A DNA stretch of 8,283 nt from Paracoccaceae bacterium (GCA_026997055.1 JALWJU010000025.1:1-8283); one strand, 5' to 3'. Positions 1-6,552 are shown, numbered from the stretch's first letter. The notes: generated by a model from the sequence alone, not told the origin. Program-made: numbers and translations.

Positions 1-1
1 A

Positions 2-46
2 GCGGGATGTCTCTCCCGCCGAAGGCGGCCCCGGCAATCCGGGGCC
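2..46 (-). terminator. Hairpin cluster after the RTX-Hint gene, possible transcript end
   Basis: Starting 45 nt beyond the stop codon, the minus strand forms a perfect 8-bp stem GGCCCCGG / CCGGGGCC with loop ATTG (27-34 with 39-46). CCGCC-TTC-GGCGG (28-24 with 20-16) overlaps it slightly, and GCGGGA / TCCCGC (2-7 with 14-19) follows. No U-tract follows any stem, so this is not a textbook intrinsic terminator; it may be a 3'-end-protecting structure or a GC-rich terminator of a kind seen in alphaproteobacteria. It could equally serve transcription arriving from the left. Confidence 0.4.
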
Positions 47-59
47 AGCTGCATTCTTT

Positions 60-79
60 CTCCGGCCTGCTCCGGCCTG
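60..79. repeat. Tandem duplication of a 10-bp unit
   Basis: CTCCGGCCTG occurs twice head to tail (60-69 and 70-79) just beyond the RTX-Hint stop codon. It is exact but short, and no function can be assigned. Confidence 0.75.
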
Positions 80-90
80 TTCCCGCCGCC

Positions 91-2196
91 CTATTTCAGC
101 AGGATCTTCGCCTCGTGCTTCTTCAGCGTGCGGCGCGCGGCGGCATAGCCGGCGATGCCTTCGCGCTGCTCGAGCTCCGGGAACAGTTCGAAGATCTCCG
201 CCCGCTGGGCATTGCCCAGCCCCTTGAGCGAGTAATCGCCGGGCTGGAAGCTCTCGGTCCAGGCGCCGTTGGAGAGCACCACCTCGTGATGGTCGAACAT
301 GAAGTGGATATAGGAGGTGCCCATCGCGTCCACCCTGACGATGCCCTTGTCGTCCACCAGATGCTTGGCGGCGACCAGCACTTCGCGCTCTTCGAAGTAG
401 AGCGCGGTGCGGTCATTGGCGACCAGCACCCGGTGGTTGGGGCTCACGAGGATATCGCGCTCCGGCAGGCCGCCTCCCAGCGCGCCGGCGCGGATCAGGA
501 TCGGCTTCAGGTGCTCGGCGCCGGCAAAGTCCTGCCAGGTCATCTTCTTCTCGCCGATCCAGCGGATCTCCTGGATGCCGTTGTCGCGGGTGATGATCCG
601 GTCGCCCTCGCGCAGGCTTTCGACCGGGCGCTCGCCCCTGGGCGTGGCGATCATGGTGCCCGGGGTGAAGCAGGGGATGATCTCCTCGATCTCGGTGAAG
701 TTCAGCGTGCCGGTAACCGCGCCGGTAGCGTCGTAATAGGTGACATAGCCGTCCACGCCATTGCCGTTGCTGTCCGGGCCGGTCACGGTCACATGCAGCG
801 AGCCGCCGGCGGGCGCGGAGCCGGTGAGGTCGAGGATGTCGTGATCCACCCCCTCGCTGCCGCCGTCCACCGTGTCGCCGGCATTGAGGTTGACGAAAGT
901 ATCCTCGTCGGCCCCGCCCAGCAGGGTGTCGTTGCCGGCGCCGCCGTCGATCAGGTCGTTGTCGATACCGCCGTCGATGGTGTCGTCGCCCTCGTCGCCG
1001 TAGAGCTCGTCGGCGTCGTCCTGGCCGTAGATGGTGTCATTGCCGGCGCCGCCATGGATCACGTCGATGCCGTTATCGGTGACCGGGTCCGGGCCGGGGA
1101 AGATGTCGCCGGGCACGTCCACATCGGGGATGTTGAAGGCATCGGTGCCCGCGCCGAGCCCGCCCCAGATCACGTCGTCGCCGGCGCCGCCGTCGATCGT
1201 GTCGGAGCCGTGGCCGCCGATGATGGTGTCATCGCCGTCGCCGCCCAGGATGGTGTCGTCGTCCAGGCCGCCGTCAATGGTGTCGTTGCCGGTGCCGCCT
1301 TCGATATAATCCTGGTCGTCGCCGGTGGTGATCGTGTCGTCGCCGGCGCCACCGAAAACGGTGTCGCGGTCGTCGAACGGATCCGCATCCGGCGGGATCA
1401 CGCCGGGCCAGCCGTAATCGGAAGCCGGCGCCGAACCGGAAGTGTCGATCGTGTCGTTTCCGTCGCCGCCATGGGCGGTGTCGCTGCCGTCGCCGCCATG
1501 GATGACGTCATCCCCGGCATCGCCGCTCAGCACATCGTCGCCGGCCTCGCCGTAGATGGTGTCATTGCCGGTGCCGCCGGAAACGGTGTCGTCGCCGAGG
1601 CCGGCATAGACCGTGTCATCGCCGCCATAGGCCTCGATCACGTCGTCGTCATTTCCCGCCGCGTTGTCCCCGGCATCGACCATGTCGCCTTCGGGATCGC
1701 CCGTATAGGCGGTGTCGATCAGGTCGTCGCCGGCACTACCCTCGACGATATAATCCGGGCCGCCGGGCGTGCCCAGGGTCACGGTCTGGTCGTCATCGAA
1801 GGAGGTCACCGGATAGGCGCCGGCATAGCTCGTGGAGCTCAGCGAATTGATCGCCGTGATGTCGGGCAGGTCGCCCTGGCCGTCCGTGGGCAGGAGAAGG
1901 TCCAGGGTCTCGCCGGAAGGTCCGGTCAGGTGCAGCCCCATGCCGGTGACTCCGCTCACCGTGCCGGCGCTGGTCACATATTCGCCTTCGGTCTGGTAGA
2001 TCTCGCCGATCGTGTAAGGAACGCCGCCCACATAAACCAGGTCGCCCGTATTGATCTCGCCACCCATGCTGGGAACATGCTGGATCGGCTCGGAGATGCC
2101 GGTGAGATCCCCGGCTGCCACTGACAGGCTGACCGTGCCGGAGCCCGGCAACCGGCTGGACAGGACGATGGCGTCATAGAGGTTGGTAAAGCTCAT
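91..2196 (-). CDS. RTX calcium-binding protein with C-terminal Hint (Hedgehog/intein) domain
   Basis: This 701-residue acidic protein has three parts. Residues 1-150 have no signal peptide and no family I recognise. Residues about 153-435 carry three blocks of RTX nonapeptides (GGxGxDxUx type), which in this family bind Ca2+ and fold as a beta-roll after export. Residues about 506-654 form a Hint_2-type module: it opens at C509 (PCFTPGT), has SPNH at 585-588 in the place of the TxxH block, and a late block with H636/H637 and SNG at 642-644. A 47-residue tail follows, with a basic end (KKHEAK). Absence of an N-terminal signal fits type I secretion, but no transporter genes for it are in the window. 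The ATG is supported by AAGGA (2205-2209) 8 nt upstream; the stop is TAG. The gene appears to stand alone, about 950 nt beyond the ABC operon. RTX-Hint identity is strong; the substrate or biological role is unknown, with surface or biofilm-type functions only guesses. Confidence 0.93.
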   Translation of the reverse strand: MSFTNLYDAIVLSSRLPGSGTVSLSVAAGDLTGISEPIQHVPSMGGEINTGDLVYVGGVPYTIGEIYQTEGEYVTSAGTVSGVTGMGLHLTGPSGETLDLLLPTDGQGDLPDITAINSLSSTSYAGAYPVTSFDDDQTVTLGTPGGPDYIVEGSAGDDLIDTAYTGDPEGDMVDAGDNAAGNDDDVIEAYGGDDTVYAGLGDDTVSGGTGNDTIYGEAGDDVLSGDAGDDVIHGGDGSDTAHGGDGNDTIDTSGSAPASDYGWPGVIPPDADPFDDRDTVFGGAGDDTITTGDDQDYIEGGTGNDTIDGGLDDDTILGGDGDDTIIGGHGSDTIDGGAGDDVIWGGLGAGTDAFNIPDVDVPGDIFPGPDPVTDNGIDVIHGGAGNDTIYGQDDADELYGDEGDDTIDGGIDNDLIDGGAGNDTLLGGADEDTFVNLNAGDTVDGGSEGVDHDILDLTGSAPAGGSLHVTVTGPDSNGNGVDGYVTYYDATGAVTGTLNFTEIEEIIPCFTPGTMIATPRGERPVESLREGDRIITRDNGIQEIRWIGEKKMTWQDFAGAEHLKPILIRAGALGGGLPERDILVSPNHRVLVANDRTALYFEEREVLVAAKHLVDDKGIVRVDAMGTSYIHFMFDHHEVVLSNGAWTESFQPGDYSLKGLGNAQRAEIFELFPELEQREGIAGYAAARRTLKKHEAKILLK
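238..681 (-). other. Hint_2 autoprocessing domain within the RTX protein
   Basis: Residues about 506-653 look like a Hedgehog-type Hint fold. C509 is the expected N-S acyl-shift nucleophile at the domain's first position (TGC codon at 670-672). S585-P-N-H588 matches the TxxH-like block, with Ser for Thr. The FDHHEVVLSNG segment (634-644) matches the late histidine block. There is no homing endonuclease insert, and no HN plus Cys/Ser/Thr junction of the kind splicing inteins need. Cleavage or ester formation at C509 is therefore more likely than splicing. Activity is inferred from family and motif conservation only. Confidence 0.82.
892..1740 (-). repeat. RTX nonapeptide repeat region, three blocks
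   Basis: Within the RTX-Hint gene, residues about 153-435 are built from 9-residue (27-nt) calcium-binding units such as GGAGDDTI and GGTGNDTI. Two proline- and aspartate-rich linkers interrupt them, at residues about 254-277 and 348-378, giving three blocks of roughly 100, 70 and 55 residues. The periodicity is visible on the plus strand as recurring gtgtcgtcgccg-like words. Units are related but not identical, so this is an old array and not a recent tandem expansion. Such arrays bind Ca2+ between successive turns and drive folding outside the cell. Confidence 0.92.
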
Positions 2197-2204
2197 TTCT
2201 CACA

Positions 2205-2209
2205 TCCTT
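2205..2209 (-). promoter_or_regulatory. Ribosome binding site of the RTX-Hint gene
   Basis: The minus strand reads AAGGA, 8 nt before the ATG at 2196. This supports the chosen start. Confidence 0.65.
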
Positions 2210-2383
2210 CATTCGCGCGTTTGCCCAAGGGGGCGACATTGGAGGAAACCGTCCCGCAGACCGGGAGCGGGAATCTGGCGCACAGGCCGGGCCGGATCCG
2301 GGACCGGCTCCACAGCGCCGTCCCCATCGGCGCCAGCGCCCTGCTCCCTGTCGCTCCGGCAGTCATTGGCAGCATCATCATCC

Positions 2384-2403
2384 CCGTTCCTCGCCGTTCC
2401 TCG
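2384..2403. repeat. Tandem duplication CCGTTCCTCG x2
   Basis: An exact 10-bp unit is present twice head to tail (2384-2393 and 2394-2403), about 190 nt upstream of the RTX-Hint start. Paired direct repeats can bind activators, but no known motif is recognised. Confidence 0.7.
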
Positions 2404-2532
2404 TACTACGCCCCGCATGTGCATCCGTCCTGGCCGGGCAGCCACATGTGTAACACCCGCTTGCATCGCGAAGAGCAGGCCACTGGCCCCGAGCAGACAC
2501 ACCACGCCCTCGCGCGGCAATTTCGCTCTTGA

Positions 2533-2662
2533 TGTGACCCAGCAGCATCCCCGCGGTCACACAGCTCTCCCATGCACGGCATGGCATCCCATGTGGCCGC
2601 CCCCGTGGCCAAACAGACATTGCCCCCCAGTCGGGCCCCATGTTTGTACCTCTTTCGGGCCC
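2533..2662. repeat. Series of short inverted repeats upstream of the RTX-Hint gene
   Basis: Four inverted repeats follow one another. TGTGACC (2533-2539) pairs with GGTCACA (2555-2561). CCATGC (2570-2575) pairs with GCATGG (2579-2584) around a 3-nt loop. TGGCC (2594-2598) pairs with GGCCA (2607-2611). GGGCCC (2633-2638) pairs with GGGCCC (2657-2662). An alternative stem CATGG (2580-2584) / CCATG (2589-2593) is mutually exclusive with the second. Each is short enough to arise by chance in GC-rich DNA; the clustering is what stands out. They could be operators or a folded leader RNA. Confidence 0.45.
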
Positions 2663-2985
2663 CGCTCCCAAGGGGAAAAAGCTCCCTCTCCCATCAAAAC
2701 CCCTTGTTCCGGCCCCACGGAGCGGTTTAGCCCGGCGCTACCTGTACTTTCGGGCAGGGTGGATTGTTTCGCGAAAAGACCTGAAAATCCGCCCCCCATT
2801 CACCTGCCTTCCCCTTCCGCCTCCCGTATTTCCGGCAGTTTTTCCCAATTTCATAAAACTTCCGTAAACATTTCCGATTTCGTGGCAGCGGGCGCGGCCC
2901 CGGCTGCTCATGGAAAACCCCCGGAATTGTTTCCCGCCCGGCGACAATGCCCTCGCCAGCATCCGCCGGGGCGCGACCGGTTTGC

Positions 2986-3062
2986 CGAAAGCCAATCTTT
3001 CGCCGCCAGCCTCGTGGCTGTTCGCATTTCGCGATCAATCCCGCCGATCCTCCCGGATCGGC
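2986..3062 (-). terminator. Two hairpins downstream of the ABC operon, possible 3' end
   Basis: About 80 nt after the ATPase stop, the minus strand has a perfect 8-bp stem GCCGATCC / GGATCGGC with a GGGA tetraloop (3043-3050 with 3055-3062). A second stem, CGAAAG / CTTTCG with a 5-nt loop, lies at 2986-2991 with 2997-3002. A T-rich minus-strand tract (about 3070-3105) comes before the hairpins and not after them, so the order is wrong for a standard intrinsic terminator. The most I can say is that the operon's transcript may end or be protected here. Confidence 0.35.
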
Positions 3063-3142
3063 CATGAAGCGTAAAAGAAAATTTTCCGAAAAATCCGAAT
3101 CACCCGCGATCCCCGCCCGGATAGAATACAGCCGAGCCGGAT

Positions 3143-4207
3143 TCAAGGAGCAACCAGCCGTGCCTCCTCCCTGGCAAAACCGATCCAGACATTCTGCCCC
3201 GTGGCGATGGGGCTGCGGGTCTCGCCGGCGATCACGAACAGCTCGCCCAGCTCCCCCTCGACCGTGTACTGGATCTGATTGCCCAGATAGGCGCCGTAAC
3301 TGACCACGCCCTCGAAGCCGCCCGCGATCCTGTCGCGCGAAAGCCGTATCTGATGCGGGCGCAGCACCAGCTTGGCCGCGCCCGTGCCCGGGGCGGCGGT
3401 GGGAAGCGTCAGCCGCGCCCCGGCAAGGACGATCTCGCTTTCGCCCGCGCCCGCCGCCAGCACCTCGCAATCGATCAGATTGGCGTCGCCGATAAAGTCG
3501 GCGATAAAGGCCGAACCGGGCCGCTCATAGAGGTCGCGCGGGCTGCCCTCCTGGGCGATTTCGGCGTTTTTCATCACGATGATCCGGTCCGAGACCGCCA
3601 TGGCCTCTTCCTGGTCATGGGTCACATAGACCGCGGTCAGGCCGAGATCCTGCTGGATCTGACGGATCTCCTCGCGCACATGGCGCCGGAGCTTGGCGTC
3701 CAGATTGGAAAGCGGCTCGTCGAGCAGCAGCACTTCGGGCTCGAGCACGATCGCGCGCGCCACCGCGACGCGCTGCTGCTGGCCGCCCGAAAGCTCGGAC
3801 GGCAGGCGTGCGCCGAAGCCCTTGAGCCCCACCAGTTCCAGCCCCGCCTCGGCCTTTTCGTGGGCCTCGCGCCGGGGCATGTTCTTCACCGTCAGCCCGT
3901 AGGCGACATTCTCGAGCACGCTCATATGCGGAAACAGCGCATAGGACTGAAACACCATCGACACCCTGCGATAGGTGGCGCTCAGATGGGTCACGTCCTC
4001 GCCGCCGATCAGGATCGAGCCGGATGTCGCCGCCTCGAGCCCGGCGATCAGGCGCAGGGTGGTGGTCTTGCCGCAGCCCGAAGGCCCCAGCAGCGTCACC
4101 AGCCGGCCCGGCTCGATCGACAGGTTCAGGCATCTGAGCGCCGTTACCTGACCGTATTGCTTGACCACATCGCGGAAGACGACGGAGCCTCTCGTGCTTT
4201 CGTTCAT
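3143..4207 (-). CDS. ABC importer ATPase subunit (FbpC/AfuC/PotA-like)
   Basis: This 354-residue cytoplasmic ATPase powers the importer encoded upstream. All catalytic elements are intact: Walker A GPSGCGKT (41-48), Q-loop Q87 in VFQSYALFPHMSV, signature LSGGQQQR (139-146), Walker B VLLLDE (159-164), D-loop SNLD (167-170) and H-loop H197 in VTHDQEEAM. Residues from about 240 form the C-terminal TOBE-type regulatory region common to the MalK/PotA/FbpC group, and the length is normal for it. The ATG has GGAGAG (4216-4221) 8 nt upstream. It starts 22 nt after the permease stop codon, so co-transcription and probably coupled translation are likely. The family places substrate choice in the binding protein, so the ATPase alone does not reveal the ligand. 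Confidence 0.96.
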   Translation of the reverse strand: MNESTRGSVVFRDVVKQYGQVTALRCLNLSIEPGRLVTLLGPSGCGKTTTLRLIAGLEAATSGSILIGGEDVTHLSATYRRVSMVFQSYALFPHMSVLENVAYGLTVKNMPRREAHEKAEAGLELVGLKGFGARLPSELSGGQQQRVAVARAIVLEPEVLLLDEPLSNLDAKLRRHVREEIRQIQQDLGLTAVYVTHDQEEAMAVSDRIIVMKNAEIAQEGSPRDLYERPGSAFIADFIGDANLIDCEVLAAGAGESEIVLAGARLTLPTAAPGTGAAKLVLRPHQIRLSRDRIAGGFEGVVSYGAYLGNQIQYTVEGELGELFVIAGETRSPIATGQNVWIGFAREEARLVAP

Positions 4208-4215
4208 CGCTGTTT

Positions 4216-4221
4216 CTCTCC
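4216..4221 (-). promoter_or_regulatory. Ribosome binding site of the ATPase gene
   Basis: The minus strand reads GGAGAG 8 nt before the ATG at 4207, inside the 22-nt gap after the permease stop. Confidence 0.65.
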
Positions 4222-4229
4222 GTTTGCGT

Positions 4230-6425
4230 TCACGGCGCGCCCGCCACCCGGTCGCTGCGGCGCAGGGTGCGCTTGCCCACCAGCAGCTGCAGCAGGACGA
4301 TCGCCGCGAGCATGGTAAAGATCAGCACCGCGCTATAGGCGATGGCGATGCCGAATTCGCCGTTCTCCACCCGCCCGACGATGAAGGAGGTGGCCATGTT
4401 GTGCTTGGCCGAGACCAGGAAGATCACCGCGCTGACCGAGGTGATGGCGCGCACGAAGCTGTAGGTGAGCGCGGCCAGGATCGCCGGACCCATCAGCGGA
4501 CGGATCACCCGGCGCACGGTGGTGAAGCTGCTGGCGCCGAGCGTGATCGAGGCTTCGTCCAGGCTCCTGTCGAGCTGGCTCATCGCCGCGATGCCCCCGC
4601 GCACGCCCACGGGCATGTTGCGGAAGATGAAGACGATGATCAGGATGATGCCGGTGCCGGTCAGCTCGATCGGCGGGAAATTGAAGGCGAGGATGTAGCT
4701 CACCCCGATCACGGTGCCGGGAATGGCGAAGCTCAGCATGGTCGAGAACTCGAACGCCTCCTTGCCCCAGAAGCGCTGGCGCACCAGCAGATAGGCGGTC
4801 GCCAGGCCGACAAGCGCGGTGAGCGGCGCGGCGATGGAGGCGATCTGCAGGGTGGTGAAGTAGCTGTCCCAGGCCACCCCCTTGAAGCGCCAGCCATGCT
4901 CGGTGATCCTGATGCCGAAGGCGCGGATGTAATGGGCCAGCGTGAAGCTGTTGTCATAGCCCCAGAGCTTGACCACCGAGCCGAAGGCGATCATCGAATA
5001 GACCACCGCGGTAAAGGCGGCCCAGGGCAGCGCGGTGGCATAGGCGGCGATCTTCACTCCGCGCGGCAGCGCCGCGTGGCGCCCGCTGTCGGCCTTGCCG
5101 GTGACGGTGGCGTAGGATTTCCGGCCCACCCATCTGCGCTGGATCAGGAAGGCGCCGAGCGTCAGGCTGAGCAGGGCGATCGACAGCACCGCCGTGCGCG
5201 ACGGGTCGGCAATGGTGCCGACGATGGAGAAATATATCTCGGTGGAGAGCACGTTGTAATTGCCGCCTCCCAGCACCAGCGGATTGCCGAAATCGGCCAG
5301 GCTCTCGATGAAGCCGAGCAGGAAGGCATTGGCCAGTCCCGGGCGCATCAGCGGCAGGGAAACATGCCGGAAGGTCTGCCAGGCATCGGCATTCAGCGTC
5401 TGGCTGGCCTCCTCCATCGAGGGGCTGACGCCTTCGACCACGCCGATCAGCACCAGAAAGGCAATCGGGGTAAAGGACAGCACCTGCGCCAGATAGACCC
5501 CGCCGAAACCGTAGATCCAGCGCGTCCTGGGCAGGTCGAACAGATCGGCGACGACCGCCGTCACCGTGCCGGTACGCCCGAACAGCAGGATCAGCGCCAG
5601 CCCGATGACGAAGGGCGGGGTGATGATCGGGATCACCGTGAGCAGGCGCAGAAGCTTCTTGGCGCGGAAATTCGTGCGGGTGAAGATCAGCGCGAATGCC
5701 AGCCCCAGCAGCGTGGTCGTGGCCCCGGTCATGGTCGCCAGCAGCACCGAATTGATCGCCGGGCCGCACTGGCCGGCCAGCGTCAGGCACGAAAGCCCCC
5801 AGAGATCGGCGGAGAAGAATTCGCTCAGGAAATGGCCGAGCGAAAAGCCCCCCTCCCCGGTGCGGAAGGCATTGACCAGCACCATCGAGACCGGAAAGAA
5901 AACGAACAGCGCCACCAGCGCGACGATCAGACCGATCAGCCCGGTGACAAAGGCATCGCCCGTGCTCCGCCCGGCGGCCGAAAGGGCCGTGGTCAGCATG
6001 AACAGCAGCGAAAACAGCGTGAGCGTCGCCCCGGCGCCGAATCCCCCCTGCCCCTCCGCGCCGCCCAGCGCGTCGAACAGCCCGGACAGAAAGCGCGGCC
6101 CGTTCATGCCCACGGCGAATCCCTGCAGCATGACCAGCACCAGCCCCGCCGCGCTCAGAGCGGCGATGGCGCGGGCCCTGCGCAGCGGATCGGCCACCAG
6201 CAGCAGCGTCGCCGCCACCCCGGCAAGGACCGGCAGCGGCGCGCCCAGATAGAGCCGCCCGTGCTCGAAGGCCAGCCAGAAGCCCGCCCCCGTATCCGCA
6301 TCCGCGCCGATGCCCGAAAGCCAGGCAAGGCGCCAGAAGCCGCCCTCGGTCATGTACCACGGCACCAGGCAATAACCGACCAGGCCGACCAGCAGCCACA
6401 GCCAGGTGGTGCGTTGCATGCTCAT
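4230..6425 (-). CDS. Fused two-domain ABC importer permease (FbpB/AfuB-like)
   Basis: This inner-membrane permease carries both transmembrane domains of the importer in one chain. With the start chosen here (ATG at 6425, MSMQRTTW) it is 731 residues; an in-frame ATG at 6452 would add nine. Counted from that upstream ATG, the first binding-protein-dependent transport domain spans about 230-440 with its EAA loop at 347-372 (EEASQTLNADAW, then PLMRPG). The second spans about 530-725 with its EAA loop at 632-656 (DEASITLGASSF, then PLMGP). These loops dock on the ATPase. Residues about 1-160 are an extra N-terminal part with roughly four hydrophobic segments; FbpB-type fused permeases are usually nearer 500-560 residues. 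The chosen start has GAGGA 4 nt upstream; a further ATG at 6419 sits 10 nt from it. Permease identity is very secure; the transported solute is not. Confidence 0.95.
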   Translation of the reverse strand: MSMQRTTWLWLLVGLVGYCLVPWYMTEGGFWRLAWLSGIGADADTGAGFWLAFEHGRLYLGAPLPVLAGVAATLLLVADPLRRARAIAALSAAGLVLVMLQGFAVGMNGPRFLSGLFDALGGAEGQGGFGAGATLTLFSLLFMLTTALSAAGRSTGDAFVTGLIGLIVALVALFVFFPVSMVLVNAFRTGEGGFSLGHFLSEFFSADLWGLSCLTLAGQCGPAINSVLLATMTGATTTLLGLAFALIFTRTNFRAKKLLRLLTVIPIITPPFVIGLALILLFGRTGTVTAVVADLFDLPRTRWIYGFGGVYLAQVLSFTPIAFLVLIGVVEGVSPSMEEASQTLNADAWQTFRHVSLPLMRPGLANAFLLGFIESLADFGNPLVLGGGNYNVLSTEIYFSIVGTIADPSRTAVLSIALLSLTLGAFLIQRRWVGRKSYATVTGKADSGRHAALPRGVKIAAYATALPWAAFTAVVYSMIAFGSVVKLWGYDNSFTLAHYIRAFGIRITEHGWRFKGVAWDSYFTTLQIASIAAPLTALVGLATAYLLVRQRFWGKEAFEFSTMLSFAIPGTVIGVSYILAFNFPPIELTGTGIILIIVFIFRNMPVGVRGGIAAMSQLDRSLDEASITLGASSFTTVRRVIRPLMGPAILAALTYSFVRAITSVSAVIFLVSAKHNMATSFIVGRVENGEFGIAIAYSAVLIFTMLAAIVLLQLLVGKRTLRRSDRVAGAP

Positions 6426-6429
6426 ACCG

Positions 6430-6434
6430 TCCTC
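6430..6434 (-). promoter_or_regulatory. Ribosome binding site deciding the permease start
   Basis: GAGGA on the minus strand lies 4 nt before ATG 6425 and 10 nt before ATG 6419. It falls inside the longer frame that begins at ATG 6452, which favours one of the downstream starts. An 11-nt word GACGGTATGAG is repeated around it, which may confuse start calling. Confidence 0.55.
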
Positions 6435-6491
6435 ATACCGTCCCCCGGGCATCCCCCGGGGGCATTCGCCGCCCGCGCGGCACGCCCATTT

Positions 6492-6520
6492 CCCGGAGCG
6501 CGAGTCCCCCGCGCTCCGGG
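6492..6520 (-). promoter_or_regulatory. Intercistronic stem-loop between binding-protein and permease genes
   Basis: CCCGGAGCGCG (6492-6502) and CGCGCTCCGGG (6510-6520) form a perfect 11-bp stem around a 7-nt loop, 32 nt after the binding-protein stop codon. No U-run follows on the minus strand. In importer operons such as malEFG, a structure in this position protects the binding-protein mRNA and lowers permease expression. By position and shape this stem-loop could do the same here, or act as a partial terminator. The role is inferred; the stem is directly visible. Confidence 0.7.
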
Positions 6521-6552
6521 GCGTTTCGGATCAGCAGCGCATCAGCGCCGGA

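Larger units (their letters stand above)
2197..3142. other. Long intergenic region without a supported gene
   Basis: About 946 nt lie between the end of the ATPase gene and the start of the RTX-Hint gene. Open frames here (for example plus-strand 2183-3067, minus-strand 2520-2209 and 2671-2378) are rich in Arg, Pro and Ser, lack convincing ribosome sites, or overlap flanking genes, so I do not call them. The stretch holds many short inverted repeats (2533-2663), an exact tandem 10-mer (2384-2403), a 10-bp palindrome CCGGATCCGG (2292-2301), an 8-bp palindrome CACATGTG (2443-2450), and comparatively AT-rich patches near 2850-2880 and 3064-3105. It must contain the promoter of the RTX-Hint gene unless that gene is read through from the operon, but I cannot place -35/-10 boxes confidently. 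Confidence 0.7.

Noticed and set aside
892..1740. Possible CRISPR-like or satellite array from the regular 27-nt periodicity
   Set aside because: The period encodes RTX nonapeptides in frame; units diverge and there are no spacers.
7..2124. 705-codon plus-strand frame opposite the RTX-Hint gene
   Set aside because: Its Val/Ala/Asp-rich quasi-repeats (VVAGAAVD type) are the reverse complement of the RTX repeats. The minus-strand gene has clear domains and a ribosome site, so this frame is a shadow.
91..2196. Splicing intein within the RTX protein
   Set aside because: The Hint module lacks an endonuclease and a clear HN plus nucleophile splice junction, and little sequence follows it; a Hedgehog-like cleaving domain fits better.
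2183..3067. 294-codon plus-strand frame spanning the long gap
   Set aside because: It is Arg/Pro/Ser/His-rich with no domain, overlaps the RTX-Hint start antisense, and I see no Shine-Dalgarno sequence before its ATG.
2727..3470. 247-codon minus-strand frame overlapping the ATPase 3' part and the gap
   Set aside because: It is out of frame with the ATPase, Arg/Gly-rich, and begins inside a well-defined gene, so I treat it as a shadow.
3353..4318. 321-codon plus-strand frame opposite the ATPase gene
   Set aside because: It is antisense to intact Walker A, Walker B and signature motifs and has no protein-like features of its own.
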